64,000 nt of DNA from an uncultured Bacteroidota bacterium (GCA_902784465.1 CACZUZ010000001.1:1-64000), one strand, 5' to 3'. Positions 1 through 7,758 are shown, counted from the stretch's first letter. Made by a program: numbers and translations. The notes: generated by a model not told the origin, from the letters alone.

Positions 1-411
1 GGGATTTTCCTGTGGATGCCCCCCCCCCTTGGGGTGTGGGCATCCACGGAAAAACTCCCTGTGCCTCAACGTTCCAAGTTTGGTTTACTGTTTACCGTTC
101 AATTTTTGCCGTTGTTTTGGAAGGAACTTGGAAGAGGGTTGGAAGGAGGTTGGAAGAAGGTTGAGAGCGAAGTTTCAGGTTTCAGGTTTGCTCGTTGCAT
201 TTAATTTATTCAGAGGTACTCGCAGCCTTCGGCACAGGATTCAGGTTCAAGGTTCTAAGTTCTACTTGAAACTGAATGTTTCATGCGGATAGCACGATTT
301 TTTATACTTGTGATACGAGTGATACGCGGAGATTTACTCAATGGATGTTGAGAAATCACTCTGCCCGCTGCAACTTCACAAAACGGATTTCGCTGAAACC
401 CTACTTGGACA
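1..411. repeat. Intergenic region with hairpin and repeat debris
   Basis: No gene is supported here. Positions 5-21 and 38-53 form an inverted repeat (GTGGATGCCC against GGGCATCCAC) around a run of about ten C, so a long hairpin is possible and the C run could slip. Positions 113-170 are a purine-rich series of near-repeats of TTGGAAG. Positions 301-400 resemble positions 3528-3600 (conserved pieces GATACG, GTGATACG, CTCTGCCCGC, CAACTT, CAAAAC, GCTGAAA), so this is part of an interspersed repeat family. Confidence 0.6.
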
Positions 412-660
412 TTAATGCCCATGAATTTGGCCGTTAATCAGCGGTTGCTCCGCTAACTCTTCCTCTAAAAGAGAATACACATATCCGGCACTTTGAAAAT
501 ATAGTTTTGTGTTGGGGTCGGAAAGCCGGGCGTAAGTCTGTGAACGATATAATACCGCGAAAGCTTCCTCTATCGACAGACCTTTTTCCTCCATCAATAT
601 AGCAACCAACTCCTCGGTCAGCTTGAGCTTAAGGAATTCAAAGCGTTTATGTAGCGTCAT
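412..660 (-). CDS. Small DUF3791-like protein, third gene of a TA-like trio
   Basis: This is an 82-residue, mostly helical protein with no signal peptide or membrane segment. It starts at an ATG that overlaps the stop of the DUF3990 gene by four bases (ATGA), so the two are translationally coupled. Small alpha-helical proteins of the DUF3791 type commonly accompany DUF3990 proteins; the pattern EEKGLSIEEAFAVLY and the later residues YVYSLLEEEL fit that kind of partner. An antitoxin or accessory role is an inference from position, and the family assignment is less certain than for the first gene of the trio. Confidence 0.65.
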   Translation of the reverse strand: MTLHKRFEFLKLKLTEELVAILMEEKGLSIEEAFAVLYRSQTYARLSDPNTKLYFQSAGYVYSLLEEELAEQPLINGQIHGH

Positions 661-1136
661 AGCTTCTTGAGTTTAAGAATGGAGGATTCTGTGCAGAAAG
701 CATACTGGAACGTTATACCGCGCATCAATTTCAGTTTCTGTAGAAAACGTTCCTTGTTGATATATCCGCCCTTGAACAGCGCCACTTGTTCCCCCACTTT
801 GTCGTTGGCAATAGGTCCGTAAACAATGTCATAATCGTGATGATATGCGGGTTTGCGCCTGTCTCTGTTAGCGAAGATGAAATCAGCCCAGGCTTCGGTA
901 TAGGCATCAAAGCGTAACACATTCAAAATTCCTGAAACCAGTTCCTGCTCGTCAAATTCAAAAGCAGTCACTTGGGGCACACCGCCCCACAGAGTGATAG
1001 CTGCGTATGCCCTGTCCCATGCCTGCTGCTCATCGGCTGACAGATAAAACGCACGTCCGAAATCCTTGAACGGACGCGACTTCGAGAGGTCTATCTTCTT
1101 GATGGCCACATTGCTGCCATGGTACAGTTTAATCAT
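657..1136 (-). CDS. DUF3990 family protein, ADP-ribosyltransferase-like toxin candidate
   Basis: The protein has 159 residues. The N-terminus reads LYHGSNVAIKKIDLSKSRPF, followed by DFGRAFYLSADEQQAWDRA. This HG...GxxFYL layout is typical of DUF3990, a family thought to have an ADP-ribosyltransferase-like fold. The remainder (FDEQELV, WADFIFANR, YDIVYGPIANDKV) matches the family pattern, and the length is normal. It sits between two DUF3791-type genes and overlaps both by four bases, giving a three-gene coupled operon. I infer a toxin-antitoxin or abortive-infection module; the target is unknown. Family membership is confident and the toxin role is not. Confidence 0.8.
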   Translation of the reverse strand: MIKLYHGSNVAIKKIDLSKSRPFKDFGRAFYLSADEQQAWDRAYAAITLWGGVPQVTAFEFDEQELVSGILNVLRFDAYTEAWADFIFANRDRRKPAYHHDYDIVYGPIANDKVGEQVALFKGGYINKERFLQKLKLMRGITFQYAFCTESSILKLKKL

Positions 1137-1354
1137 AGCGTACCTCCCTTGCGACGACAGTAGTCACCCAATTCGTCAACTACCTGGTCATAATCCTGGG
1201 TGTGCAGATACCCGTAGTGGTCAACCAGCAGACGGTCGCCACCGTATTGGCTGAGGTACTGGTAGGCAACAGGTTCGGTGTAACGGTGTTTTTTTGCAAA
1301 CATCGACACTATCATTGCGACAAAACCTATCTTGTTATATGTTATTTCCGGCAT
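1133..1354 (-). CDS. DUF3791 family protein, probable antitoxin partner
   Basis: This is a 73-residue protein. The pattern KKHRYTEPVAYQYLSQYGG, then LVDHYGYLHTQ and DELGDY, is the DUF3791 layout (helix, aromatic-Gly turn, YxxLHT motif, acidic end). It is the first gene of the trio and its stop overlaps the DUF3990 start (ATGA). A -7 box lies 25 bases upstream at 1379-1386, so the operon probably starts here. An antitoxin role is inferred from the constant pairing of DUF3791 with DUF3990; it has not been shown from this sequence. Confidence 0.8.
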   Translation of the reverse strand: MPEITYNKIGFVAMIVSMFAKKHRYTEPVAYQYLSQYGGDRLLVDHYGYLHTQDYDQVVDELGDYCRRKGGTL

Positions 1355-1378
1355 GATTCAACGACTGATTTCAAAATG

Positions 1379-1386
1379 CAAAAGTA
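1379..1386 (-). promoter_or_regulatory. Bacteroidota -7 box for the DUF3791-DUF3990 operon
   Basis: On the minus strand this reads TACTTTTG followed by C, an exact match to TAnnTTTG, 24 bases before the first ATG of the trio. Confidence 0.6.
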
Positions 1387-1427
1387 CTAAATATTCTTGA
1401 TATGGCGAGGAAATAATTTCAGTTAAG

Positions 1428-1740
1428 AGTTCCAAGTTCAAGGTTCTAAGTTCTAAATTCTACTTGAAACCGCTTGTTTCATGCTGTTATGTCACACAGA
1501 AAGCACGGAAATCACAGAAAGGCTTCGTCCTGCGACGAAGTTTTGTGGTCACACAGATTTCACGGATGGCACAGATTATTTTGCCTTCGGCAAATTTTTG
1601 CGAGTCCCTGTTGTGCGGCAGTCGCTCACCGCAAGGTGAGCAAATCTGTGTTATCTGTGTGACATTATTCTATTTCGCGGATGGCACGGATTTCTGCCTG
1701 ACGGCGGTTAAGCTCGTTTTCGCTCGCTAACCATAATACT
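1428..1740. repeat. Interspersed repeat, copy A
   Basis: The core at 1491-1576 (starts GTCACACAGAAAGCACGG) recurs at 3418-3503 and 9664-9749 with only a few changes over 86 bases. Inside it CTTCGTC-CTGC-GACGAAG makes a 7-bp hairpin. The flank includes further short inverted words such as GCCTTCGGC and CTCACCGCAAGGTGAG. No coding function is seen. Confidence 0.7.
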
Positions 1741-1778
1741 TTTTGTACCATTCGGGCAGGGGCTTTCTGCATCATGAG

Positions 1779-1838
1779 GCCGTCCGGGCCATAGACGGTG
1801 AAGAAGCGGAGGCCTGTGGTGGGGATGTTGTAGAGCTT
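1779..1838 (-). pseudogene. Fragment of a UDP-glucuronate-epimerase-like gene
   Basis: One frame encodes KLYNIPTTGLRFFTVYGP, which closely matches the conserved region after the catalytic Tyr-x-x-x-Lys of NAD-dependent sugar-nucleotide epimerases, especially UDP-glucuronate 4-epimerases. The similarity stops on both sides: upstream is repeat DNA at 1881-1950 and downstream is repeat copy A. It is a remnant, not a functional gene. A second scrap of the same gene type, from an earlier part of the protein, lies at 9398-9457 on the same strand. Confidence 0.6.
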
Positions 1839-1880
1839 GCTGTTGCGTGTCTCCGACACGCCGCATTTGCACCGCGTCGT

Positions 1881-1950
1881 CCTCACCCCACACTGCGCTC
1901 CACTTCGTTGCGCTTGTATGGGGTTAATGAGGTGTCGTGCCTTCGGCACG
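1881..1950. repeat. 70-bp interspersed repeat, copy 1
   Basis: CCTCACCCCACACTGCGCTC and the following bases to GTATGGGGTT recur at 5603-5672. ACCCCA and TGGGGT form an outer inverted pair, and CGTGCCTTCGGCACG is a separate hairpin at the end; the second copy has a different hairpin of the same shape. Function unknown. Confidence 0.6.
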
Positions 1951-1998
1951 AGGAGGGGCGAGGGTCGAGGTCCGAAAGAAGAGGGGCTGCTGCGGATT

Positions 1999-3195
1999 TC
2001 AATGATTCAAAAGGAATTCCCTTGCACTGCAAGCGATAATCCCTGAATCGTGAATCAGTCCGACATTCGGATCCATCGTCACCACATACTTGGGATAATT
2101 GTCCATGATCATCTTGAGGTTGCCAAACTCGCGCTCGTAAGTCTCTTCTCCTGTCACTTGCAAGGCTACCTGCACATATATCACCTCATCGCCACGACGA
2201 CCCACAAAGTCAATCTCCTTCCCGTTCAGCTGACCCACATACACATCATAACCGCTGCGCCTGAGTTTCAGATAGACTGCTCCCTCCAGCACCTTCTCTA
2301 TATCCAAACTGCGCTTGTCGCGGCACAGATAATTCCGCAGGCCCAAATCCTCGAAATAATACTTGTCCTGCTGCTCAAAAACGCTCTTGCCCTTGATGTC
2401 GTAGCGTTTCACCCGGTCGATCATATAGGTGTCGCACAAGGCATCCATATATTCGCCCACTGTATTTGCCGAAACAGCCAAACTGCTTCCTTTTAAGTAT
2501 TTAGCTATGCTATTGGCAGAGAAAATCTTTCCGCTATTGTCTGCCACAAATCGGGTCAGATTATCAAGCAGTGACACGTTGCGCACATTCTTGCGACGCA
2601 CGATGTCCTTCACAAAAATGGTGTCGTAGATGCTGCCCAGATACTCCGTCCTGGTACGCTCGTCCTCCATGGGGATTCGGTAGAGGAACGGCAGACCGCC
2701 CCAGCGCAGGTATTGTGAAAAAGCGTTGTCAGAATCCTCCAGACCATAGAACTTCAGGAACTCCCGATAGTCCAGACTGCTTACGTGTACACGATGATAG
2801 CGGCCTGCAAACGACGAAGCTATGTCGCTCGACAACATGGCCGCATTGCTGCCCGTCACCATCACGTCCACTCCGTCCTGCTTCACCCAGTAGCGCAAAG
2901 CTTTCTCAAACTCCTCAACCTCCTGCACTTCGTCTATCAGCACATAGTTGCGCTGCCTCTCGCATACCGACGTCTTGATTTGCTCCGACAGTTCACGGAA
3001 CGTGGTTATGTCAGCATTTGCAGGATTCTCCATATCAATGTATATCACGTTGCCGTCAGCGGCCAGTTCAGCGGCCAGCAGCTCTAGGATGCAACTCTTC
3101 CCGGCACGACGGTGACCGGTCAACACAACTGCCTCGCCTCTGCCCAGTATACTGCGAACCAACGCCATATAATCATTGCGACATATTATCTCCAT
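1999..3195 (-). CDS. AAA family ATPase with C-terminal DUF4143 domain
   Basis: This cytoplasmic protein of 398 residues has Walker A GHRRAGKS at about 27-34, Walker B LIDEVQ at about 86-91, and VTGSNAAML at about 113-121 in the sensor I position. The C-terminal part carries EGAVYLKLRRSG and then KEIDFV...VQVA, a nuclease-like fold signature typical of DUF4143. Length is normal for the family. I place the start at the ATG at 3195: a longer frame to 3213 begins with TTG inside the -7 box and would not be transcribed. The role of these single-gene ATPases is unknown; many lie in variable or defence-rich regions. A second full relative is at 41785-43095. Confidence 0.85.
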   Translation of the reverse strand: MEIICRNDYMALVRSILGRGEAVVLTGHRRAGKSCILELLAAELAADGNVIYIDMENPANADITTFRELSEQIKTSVCERQRNYVLIDEVQEVEEFEKALRYWVKQDGVDVMVTGSNAAMLSSDIASSFAGRYHRVHVSSLDYREFLKFYGLEDSDNAFSQYLRWGGLPFLYRIPMEDERTRTEYLGSIYDTIFVKDIVRRKNVRNVSLLDNLTRFVADNSGKIFSANSIAKYLKGSSLAVSANTVGEYMDALCDTYMIDRVKRYDIKGKSVFEQQDKYYFEDLGLRNYLCRDKRSLDIEKVLEGAVYLKLRRSGYDVYVGQLNGKEIDFVGRRGDEVIYVQVALQVTGEETYEREFGNLKMIMDNYPKYVVTMDPNVGLIHDSGIIACSAREFLLNH

Positions 3196-3210
3196 AATTA
3201 GATTTTTTTG

Positions 3211-3218
3211 CAAAAATA
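3211..3218 (-). promoter_or_regulatory. -7 box for the DUF4143 ATPase
   Basis: The minus strand reads TATTTTTG followed by C, matching TAnnTTTG, 15 bases before the chosen ATG at 3195. The short leader supports the shorter start. Confidence 0.55.
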
Positions 3219-3289
3219 CAAAAAATTCTCAATATACAGCGAACTTTCTTGACGATTATGGGACACACTGTCGGCTTCCGCCGCATAAG

Positions 3290-3600
3290 GCTCCAAGTTT
3301 CAGGTTTCAAGTGGTTTCAGGTCGTCCACACTTGAATCTTGAAACTTGAAACGGCCGTAAGGCCTATGAAACTTGAAACGGATGGCACAGATAATTGCAG
3401 CTTTCGCTGCTTATAATGTCACACAGAAAGCACGGAAATCACGGAAAGGCTTCGTCCTGCGACGAAGTTTTGTGGTCACACAGATTTCACGGATGGCACG
3501 GATTTCACAGATTCTTTTTCTACTTGCGATACGGGTGATACGTGGAGTTACGCAACATTACTCTGCCCGCAGCAACTTTACAAAACAGCCTTTGCTGAAA
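3290..3600. repeat. Interspersed repeat, copy B
   Basis: The core 3418-3503 is copy B of the 86-bp repeat also found at 1491-1576 and 9664-9749. It is preceded by several variants of TTGAAACTTGAAAC and followed by a tail (3528-3600) similar to 301-400. No gene is seen. Confidence 0.65.
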
Positions 3601-3602
3601 AC

Positions 3603-3941
3603 TTACGCTTTGTCAGACAGGATTTCCTCCTGCACTATACATAATTTGTAAATATCGATATTCTCAAAATTTTCTTCGCCTGGATGAATGTGATAGGCAT
3701 GAAATCCAAGCTGGGGAGTGTTGCCTTCGTTCTCAAAATAGATATAGCATCCGTTATTGACATCGTAGTACCATAATTCGGACTCTTGGTCACGACCAAC
3801 GGCATACTTCAACAACTCATTAGTCATAGCCTCGTCCGTCAGCAACTGGGCTGCTTCTTCCCTGTTCCTATGATGATTGGCGTCACCATGTTTGGGATTA
3901 TAAGATAAGTTCGTTTGGGTTGCCTGTTCTCCGACACCCAT
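3603..3941 (-). CDS. Hypothetical protein, possibly the frameshifted 3' part of a longer gene
   Basis: This frame of 112 codons encodes an acidic, soluble protein I do not recognise. The first 13 codons overlap, in another frame, the end of a 42-codon frame that begins exactly at the stop of the upstream ATPase (3898-4026). Residues from about 14 on (YNPKHGDANHHRNREEAAQL) look like genuine coding sequence. The likeliest reading is that 3898-4026 and this frame were one gene of about 130-140 residues before a single-base indel near 3900-3930. If intact as written, it would start at the ATG at 3941, directly after an in-frame TAA. Function is unknown. Confidence 0.45.
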   Translation of the reverse strand: MGVGEQATQTNLSYNPKHGDANHHRNREEAAQLLTDEAMTNELLKYAVGRDQESELWYYDVNNGCYIYFENEGNTPQLGFHAYHIHPGEENFENIDIYKLCIVQEEILSDKA

Positions 3942-4026
3942 TTAAGGGACATGTGGGAACTTTTTGCGCATCCACATACTCCCGAAACAAAAGATACACC
4001 GTAGTCTTCGGATTCATGGCAGGCAT
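3898..4026 (-). CDS. Short ORF coupled to the ATPase stop, probable 5' part of a broken gene
   Basis: TGATG joins the ATPase stop (4028-4026) and the ATG at 4026, a one-base overlap typical of translational coupling. The 42-codon product begins MPAMNPKTTVYLLFREYVDA, which looks like a real start of a soluble protein, then runs to TAA at 3898. The downstream frame at 3603-3941 overlaps its end and probably carries the rest. Which base change broke the frame cannot be decided from one sequence. Confidence 0.4.
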   Translation of the reverse strand: MPAMNPKTTVYLLFREYVDAQKVPTCPLNGCRRTGNPNELIL

Positions 4027-5162
4027 CAAAGGTAGAGTTTTTCCAAATCCGTTGCATATTGCTCGAAGAACATACGTGGGGCACCAATGATATGTCCGAC
4101 TTTAGTGACTTTGAGGTTTTGCACGGTGGACTCGAAATGGCCGTCTTCATTCGTTCTTCCGGAGAAGAACAAGACCTGGAAGCCATCGGTTGTTAGTTTC
4201 CCATCCTTGACTGCCAGCAACGATGTGTTCAAGATATGGTCGCTGTGTGTTTCGACGAAGACCTGGAGATTCTTCCTGTTGGCCATCTCGATTATGGCAT
4301 TCATCAGTTTTGCCTGTGCCGCAGGGTGGAGATGAGCCTCCGGTTTTTCCACGATAATCATGTCTTTCTCCTTTGCAATTGCCAAAGCTGTGACCACCGT
4401 CAGAATAAAGCCATGACCATAGCCCACATTGACAGGGCGGAACAAAACGCTGTCTTTGACAGAATTCAAAGTAAAAATAAGTTCGTTGGCAGAAGGTTCC
4501 AACTTGATTTCCGCTCCACCAAGAATCTCATTCATCATTTTTTCAACTTCCTGCAGACATCCGTCTTCACGATGGTTCCACAGGACACTGAGTACATTGG
4601 CGCCATCAGGTGTCAACGTGATGGCATTCTCGTCGAGAGCTTCCCTGTAAGGAGCCGCAATGCGGTTGGCGGCTATATAATGAACATGACGTATAGCCAT
4701 CAGCGATGGATAGTCGCTCAACCTGGAGAGGCGCACATCGAAACCAGAGCTGAAATCGGAACTGAAACTCCCCATCGAGTTGCCCGAACTGTCCATGATG
4801 GATTTGCCATTCACCGAGACATTGGACAATTCGATGAGAGTGTTTTTGGAAGCACCATGGTCATACGCAATACGGAAATCATTGTCGGTGGCATCGTCGG
4901 TGACAAGATGGAACAGGATAGTGGAGTCACTGTCATAGACATAGTGGACATCGGAATAAACTCCAAGATCAATCCATTTCCCCTTGGGCATAAGGGCATT
5001 CGTTGCCTCGGCATCCCAAGTTTGGGCAAGCATAAGCAAAACCTGGCACAACGAGGATTTGCCACGCCCGTTAGCACCGGTAAGCAGATTGACTTTTCCA
5101 AGCTCAAGCATTGGAGTCTGCCTCAAACCCTTAAAACGCTCTATCTGTATTCCCTTAATCAT
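4026..5162 (-). CDS. AAA/OLD-like ATPase with DUF3696-like C-terminus
   Basis: The protein has 378 residues and is cytoplasmic. It has Walker A GANGRGKSS at about 29-37, an ABC/SMC-type Walker B IIVEKPEAHLHPAAQ at about 268-282, and a switch histidine in VETHSDHILN. The last 60 residues (GRTNEDGHFES, VTKVGHIIGAP, FFEQYATDLEKL) match the pattern of the DUF3696 tail on this ATPase class. It is OLD-like in architecture but lacks the Toprim nuclease. Its start overlaps the SinR-like gene by eight bases and its stop overlaps the next ATG, so three frames are coupled. ATPases of this group are common in phage-defence loci, which is the inferred role. Confidence 0.82.
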   Translation of the reverse strand: MIKGIQIERFKGLRQTPMLELGKVNLLTGANGRGKSSLCQVLLMLAQTWDAEATNALMPKGKWIDLGVYSDVHYVYDSDSTILFHLVTDDATDNDFRIAYDHGASKNTLIELSNVSVNGKSIMDSSGNSMGSFSSDFSSGFDVRLSRLSDYPSLMAIRHVHYIAANRIAAPYREALDENAITLTPDGANVLSVLWNHREDGCLQEVEKMMNEILGGAEIKLEPSANELIFTLNSVKDSVLFRPVNVGYGHGFILTVVTALAIAKEKDMIIVEKPEAHLHPAAQAKLMNAIIEMANRKNLQVFVETHSDHILNTSLLAVKDGKLTTDGFQVLFFSGRTNEDGHFESTVQNLKVTKVGHIIGAPRMFFEQYATDLEKLYL

Positions 5163-5433
5163 TTGTCACACTTTTAATCCATGTCCAAAAAGCATTCGGC
5201 ATCCATCCTTGCATACTGCTTTCGGGAATCCTCGTGATAAAAACCATGTCTTTATCGCTATGCAGATAACGTCTTAATTTTTCCACTTCGCGTTCTTCAT
5301 CCAGCTGAACGGCCGAAACAAACCATACATCATCCATAGGATGCTGGAAACTGCCAAGGGACTTGATGTGTTCCTTCAAACCGCTGTAGTCGTATAGGCG
5401 TTCATTTATGCTGTATGCAATGAGATAGACCAT
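5155..5433 (-). CDS. SinR-family (Cas2-like fold) small protein
   Basis: This 92-residue protein begins MVYLIAYSINERLYDYSGL, then KEHIKSLGSFQHPMDDVWFV. The strand-helix start with LIAYSIN, the DY(S/T)xL segment and the GxxxHPxDDVWFV segment are the hallmarks of SinR-family proteins, which share the ferredoxin-like Cas2 fold. A longer frame begins at 5481, but a -7 box lies at 5457-5464 inside it, so the ATG at 5433 is preferred. The ATPase start overlaps this gene by eight bases. There is no CRISPR array or cas1 nearby, so this is a Cas2-like relative acting with an ATPase, probably in defence (inference). Confidence 0.75.
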   Translation of the reverse strand: MVYLIAYSINERLYDYSGLKEHIKSLGSFQHPMDDVWFVSAVQLDEEREVEKLRRYLHSDKDMVFITRIPESSMQGWMPNAFWTWIKSVTND

Positions 5434-5456
5434 TTTTTCAATCGTAAAATAATTTG

Positions 5457-5464
5457 CAAAAGTA
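5457..5464 (-). promoter_or_regulatory. -7 box for the SinR-like/ATPase operon
   Basis: The minus strand reads TACTTTTG followed by C, a perfect TAnnTTTG, 23 bases upstream of the ATG at 5433. It decides the start of the SinR-like gene. Confidence 0.65.
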
Positions 5465-5559
5465 CAAAAAATCCATGACATCGATGAAATTAAATTGATA
5501 CTATCAAAAACAGTAATTGATTATCAGCAAACTAACAAACATCCTACTTGCGTAATTCC

Positions 5560-5680
5560 CCAGTCAGTGCCCCCTCCGTAACGTAGGAGTGGAGTGTGCA
5601 GCCCTCACCCCACACTGCGCTCCACTTCGTTGCGCTTGTATGGGGTTGTTGAGGTGCCGTGTCTCCGGCACGCTTTTTCG
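5560..5680. repeat. Interspersed repeats left of the DUF1016 gene
   Basis: 5560-5599 (CAGTCAGTGCCCCCTCCG, then GGAGTGGAGTGTGC) is a diverged copy of 7526-7565, in the same orientation on the other side of the nuclease gene. 5603-5672 is copy 2 of the 70-bp repeat at 1881-1950 and ends in the hairpin GTGCCG-TGTCTC-CGGCAC. Confidence 0.55.
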
Positions 5681-5887
5681 TGTCTTTCGTGTTTTTCGAT
5701 TTCAAGGCGCTCATGGGCATACCACGCGACCTACGGTTCAGTTCCTCTTGCGGGGTCTCCTGTTTAGTTGTAGAAGCTATTCTGTTGGTTTTACGGTAGT
5801 GTTTATACTCTAAACTGATAATAATCAGATTGTTTCGAGCTTAAAACTTGCTAAAAATCACCGCTATTCGCTTTGTAGAAGGTGGTT

Positions 5888-5914
5888 AACGAAAACGATA
5901 ACGAAAACGATAAC
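5888..5914. repeat. Solo copy of the S23-cassette end repeat
   Basis: A 27-base sequence alternates GAAAAC and GATAAC. The same 27 bases, inverted, abut the start of the four-helix-bundle gene at about 8154-8180. The rest of 5681-6165 has no gene, only low-complexity pyrimidine-rich DNA. Confidence 0.6.
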
Positions 5915-6165
5915 TTAAATCATTGATAACGAATATGATAAAGATACCGAAAACCCAGTAGCCGAAACGGCGTATCTTCTTGGCCTCTTCTAACCCTCTT
6001 TTTAGCAACGCCTTACTCTCTTCTTGACCTCTTCTTGGCGTCGCCTTACCCTGGTCTTACCCTCGGCATGTCTATTTCTGCCCGTCTTGTTTTCTCGTTG
6101 CTTGCCTGTTACCACGGCGAACAGAAGAGTTTTTCTTTGTTTGATGTTCTACATCGCAGAGGGTT

Positions 6166-7404
6166 TTATTGTTTGCCCGTATTCTCACGCAGCAGGAAGT
6201 CGTGGATTTTTTCTTTGCTGGGAAGTTGCAGTTCGTATCGGGCGACAAACAACTGAGGGTCAGTGAATGGTGCCAGATACTGAACCATCTCTTGACCGTA
6301 TTCGGTACACAAAAGCAGTCCTACCGGTGGGTTGTCATCGGGCTGCATATAGTGTTGACGATAATACTCCATATACAACTGCATCTGCGCCACGTCCGAA
6401 TATTGCAGTCTCTCCCCCTTCAAGTCCACGATCACATGACACTTCAGGATACGGTGGTAGAATATTAAGTCCGCCTTGTAATAGCGGTCGTCAATCAGTA
6501 GTCGCTTTTGTTCATCCTCCAAACAGAATCCCATACCCAACTCCATGATGAAGTCGCGCAGGTGTTGTCGGAGGGCATCCTCCAAGTCTATCTCTCCAAT
6601 AGTATCTTTTGCCCGAAGCCCAAGAAACTCAAATATGTATGGAGACTTGATTTCTTCAGCAAACGATGGCTTGTCTGCTTTGCTGTTCACACGTTTGGAC
6701 AGCAATTCGGGGTTCTTGCTCCAGCCACTCCGTGTATAATAGTTGGAGTCTATCTGTCGCTGCAACTCCCTCACGCTCCACGGGCCTCGCATGGCTTCGA
6801 TGGCGTAAAAAGCCCGTTGAAGATCATCTTCCACATGTAGCAGTTGAACTATATGCGTGAACGATAGGCGATTAAACAACATTTGCGGAACAGCCTTCAC
6901 ACTACCGTCCGACATACTCATCGCAAATCCATCCCTTGAAACTTCCTGTACCGACAAAATACTTTCAGATTTCGCTGTCATTGACTGAGCTATTTGAAGC
7001 GGCGCAAATTCGCCATTCAGAGAGTGGCGAATCTCGTCCAGCCACAATTCGCCATTCAGAGAGTGGCGAATTTGAAATTCGCTTTGGAGATACGCTCCTA
7101 TTATGGTCCGCAGGTCGGGATAATACAGGTAAAACTGCCGAAAGTTCTTCAAATTCGACACCCCGTAACTTTTTCCGCCAAGCCTTTTAGAGAGTTCCTG
7201 CAATAGATTTGTACCGTATTTAGCTCGGTCATTCCCCTGTTGTTCATACTCCACGATATATAGTCCTGTCAGCCACGCACGCGTCGTAACGTTCCTGTTA
7301 ATGATGAGACGAGCATCTTGCTGCAAAACATTTCCTACTGTCTGGATATGTTGCACCAGGGACTCAAAATCGCCAGTATTCATTTTGTCGATACTTTTCT
7401 CCAT
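6166..7404 (-). CDS. YhcG/DUF1016 family PD-(D/E)xK nuclease
   Basis: The protein has 412 residues. The N-terminal DUF1016 half has the usual layout (INRNVTTRAWLTGLYIVEYE, YGTNLLQELSKRL, FYLYYPDL). The C-terminal half is the nuclease domain: DLIFYHRILKCHVIVDLKGE carries the D...DLK core, followed by DVAQMQLYMEYYR and VGLLLCTEYG. The ATG at 7404 is preferred to a GTG two codons upstream. YhcG-type proteins are often found beside type I restriction genes or alone in defence islands; none of the restriction genes is here. A 13-codon palindromic segment is repeated twice in frame at residues around 112-133. Role in DNA degradation during defence is inferred from the family. Confidence 0.85.
   Translation of the reverse strand: MEKSIDKMNTGDFESLVQHIQTVGNVLQQDARLIINRNVTTRAWLTGLYIVEYEQQGNDRAKYGTNLLQELSKRLGGKSYGVSNLKNFRQFYLYYPDLRTIIGAYLQSEFQIRHSLNGELWLDEIRHSLNGEFAPLQIAQSMTAKSESILSVQEVSRDGFAMSMSDGSVKAVPQMLFNRLSFTHIVQLLHVEDDLQRAFYAIEAMRGPWSVRELQRQIDSNYYTRSGWSKNPELLSKRVNSKADKPSFAEEIKSPYIFEFLGLRAKDTIGEIDLEDALRQHLRDFIMELGMGFCLEDEQKRLLIDDRYYKADLIFYHRILKCHVIVDLKGERLQYSDVAQMQLYMEYYRQHYMQPDDNPPVGLLLCTEYGQEMVQYLAPFTDPQLFVARYELQLPSKEKIHDFLLRENTGKQ
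7008..7071. repeat. In-frame palindromic repeat, two copies
   Basis: ATTCGCCA-TTCAGAGAG-TGGCGAAT occurs at 7008-7032 and again, identical, at 7047-7071, spaced 39 bases (13 codons). Each is a perfect 8-bp inverted repeat. They encode the repeated peptide IRHSLNGE within the linker of the DUF1016 protein. Confidence 0.8.
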
Positions 7405-7525
7405 TGTCACAATACAATATTCCTGTCAAGATAACGAAAAACTGGCGGAATTATTGCGCAAAGTATAGATTCCAGACCAAATAGTGAGTCAACATCAAAA
7501 TGTAACACAGTTGTTCGTAAGTACT

Positions 7526-7565
7526 CCAGTCAACGCCCCTGCCTAAAACTTGGAGAGGAGTATGC
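7526..7565. repeat. Diverged direct repeat right of the DUF1016 gene
   Basis: CCAGTCAACGCCCCTGCC and GGAGAGGAGTATGC match 5560-5599 with the same spacing. The two copies frame the nuclease gene in direct orientation. Confidence 0.5.
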
Positions 7566-7623
7566 TGCCGGGTAGTTGCGGGCGGCGGGAGTTGTCCTGC
7601 CTGTGGTGAGGGGAATAAACCCC

Positions 7624-7758
7624 TCAGATTTTCTTCAGGAGGCGTTGGGTTTCATGTAATTCTTTCTGTATCAGTTCTATTCGTTCCTTAAGCTGTTCCT
7701 GGGTGGGTAGGACGTCCTTGATACGGACGTTGTTGTAAGTGGCTACGTCAGAAAAACG
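7624..7758 (-). pseudogene. 3' fragment of an unidentified gene with coiled-coil end
   Basis: An open frame ends at TGA 7624-7626 and reads back through QLKERIELIQKELHETQRLL, a strong heptad pattern, to DVATYNNVRIKDVLPTQ. It is cut at about 7758 where the S23-cassette left repeat begins and has no start codon. I do not recognise the parent protein. Confidence 0.4.

Noticed and set aside
1665..1949. A complete 94-residue protein around the epimerase scrap
   Set aside because: Both ends of the frame are made of interspersed repeat sequence; only the middle 20 residues resemble a protein family.
5155..5433. A true cas2 gene
   Set aside because: No cas1, other cas genes or array nearby; the sequence fits the SinR branch and is coupled to an ATPase.
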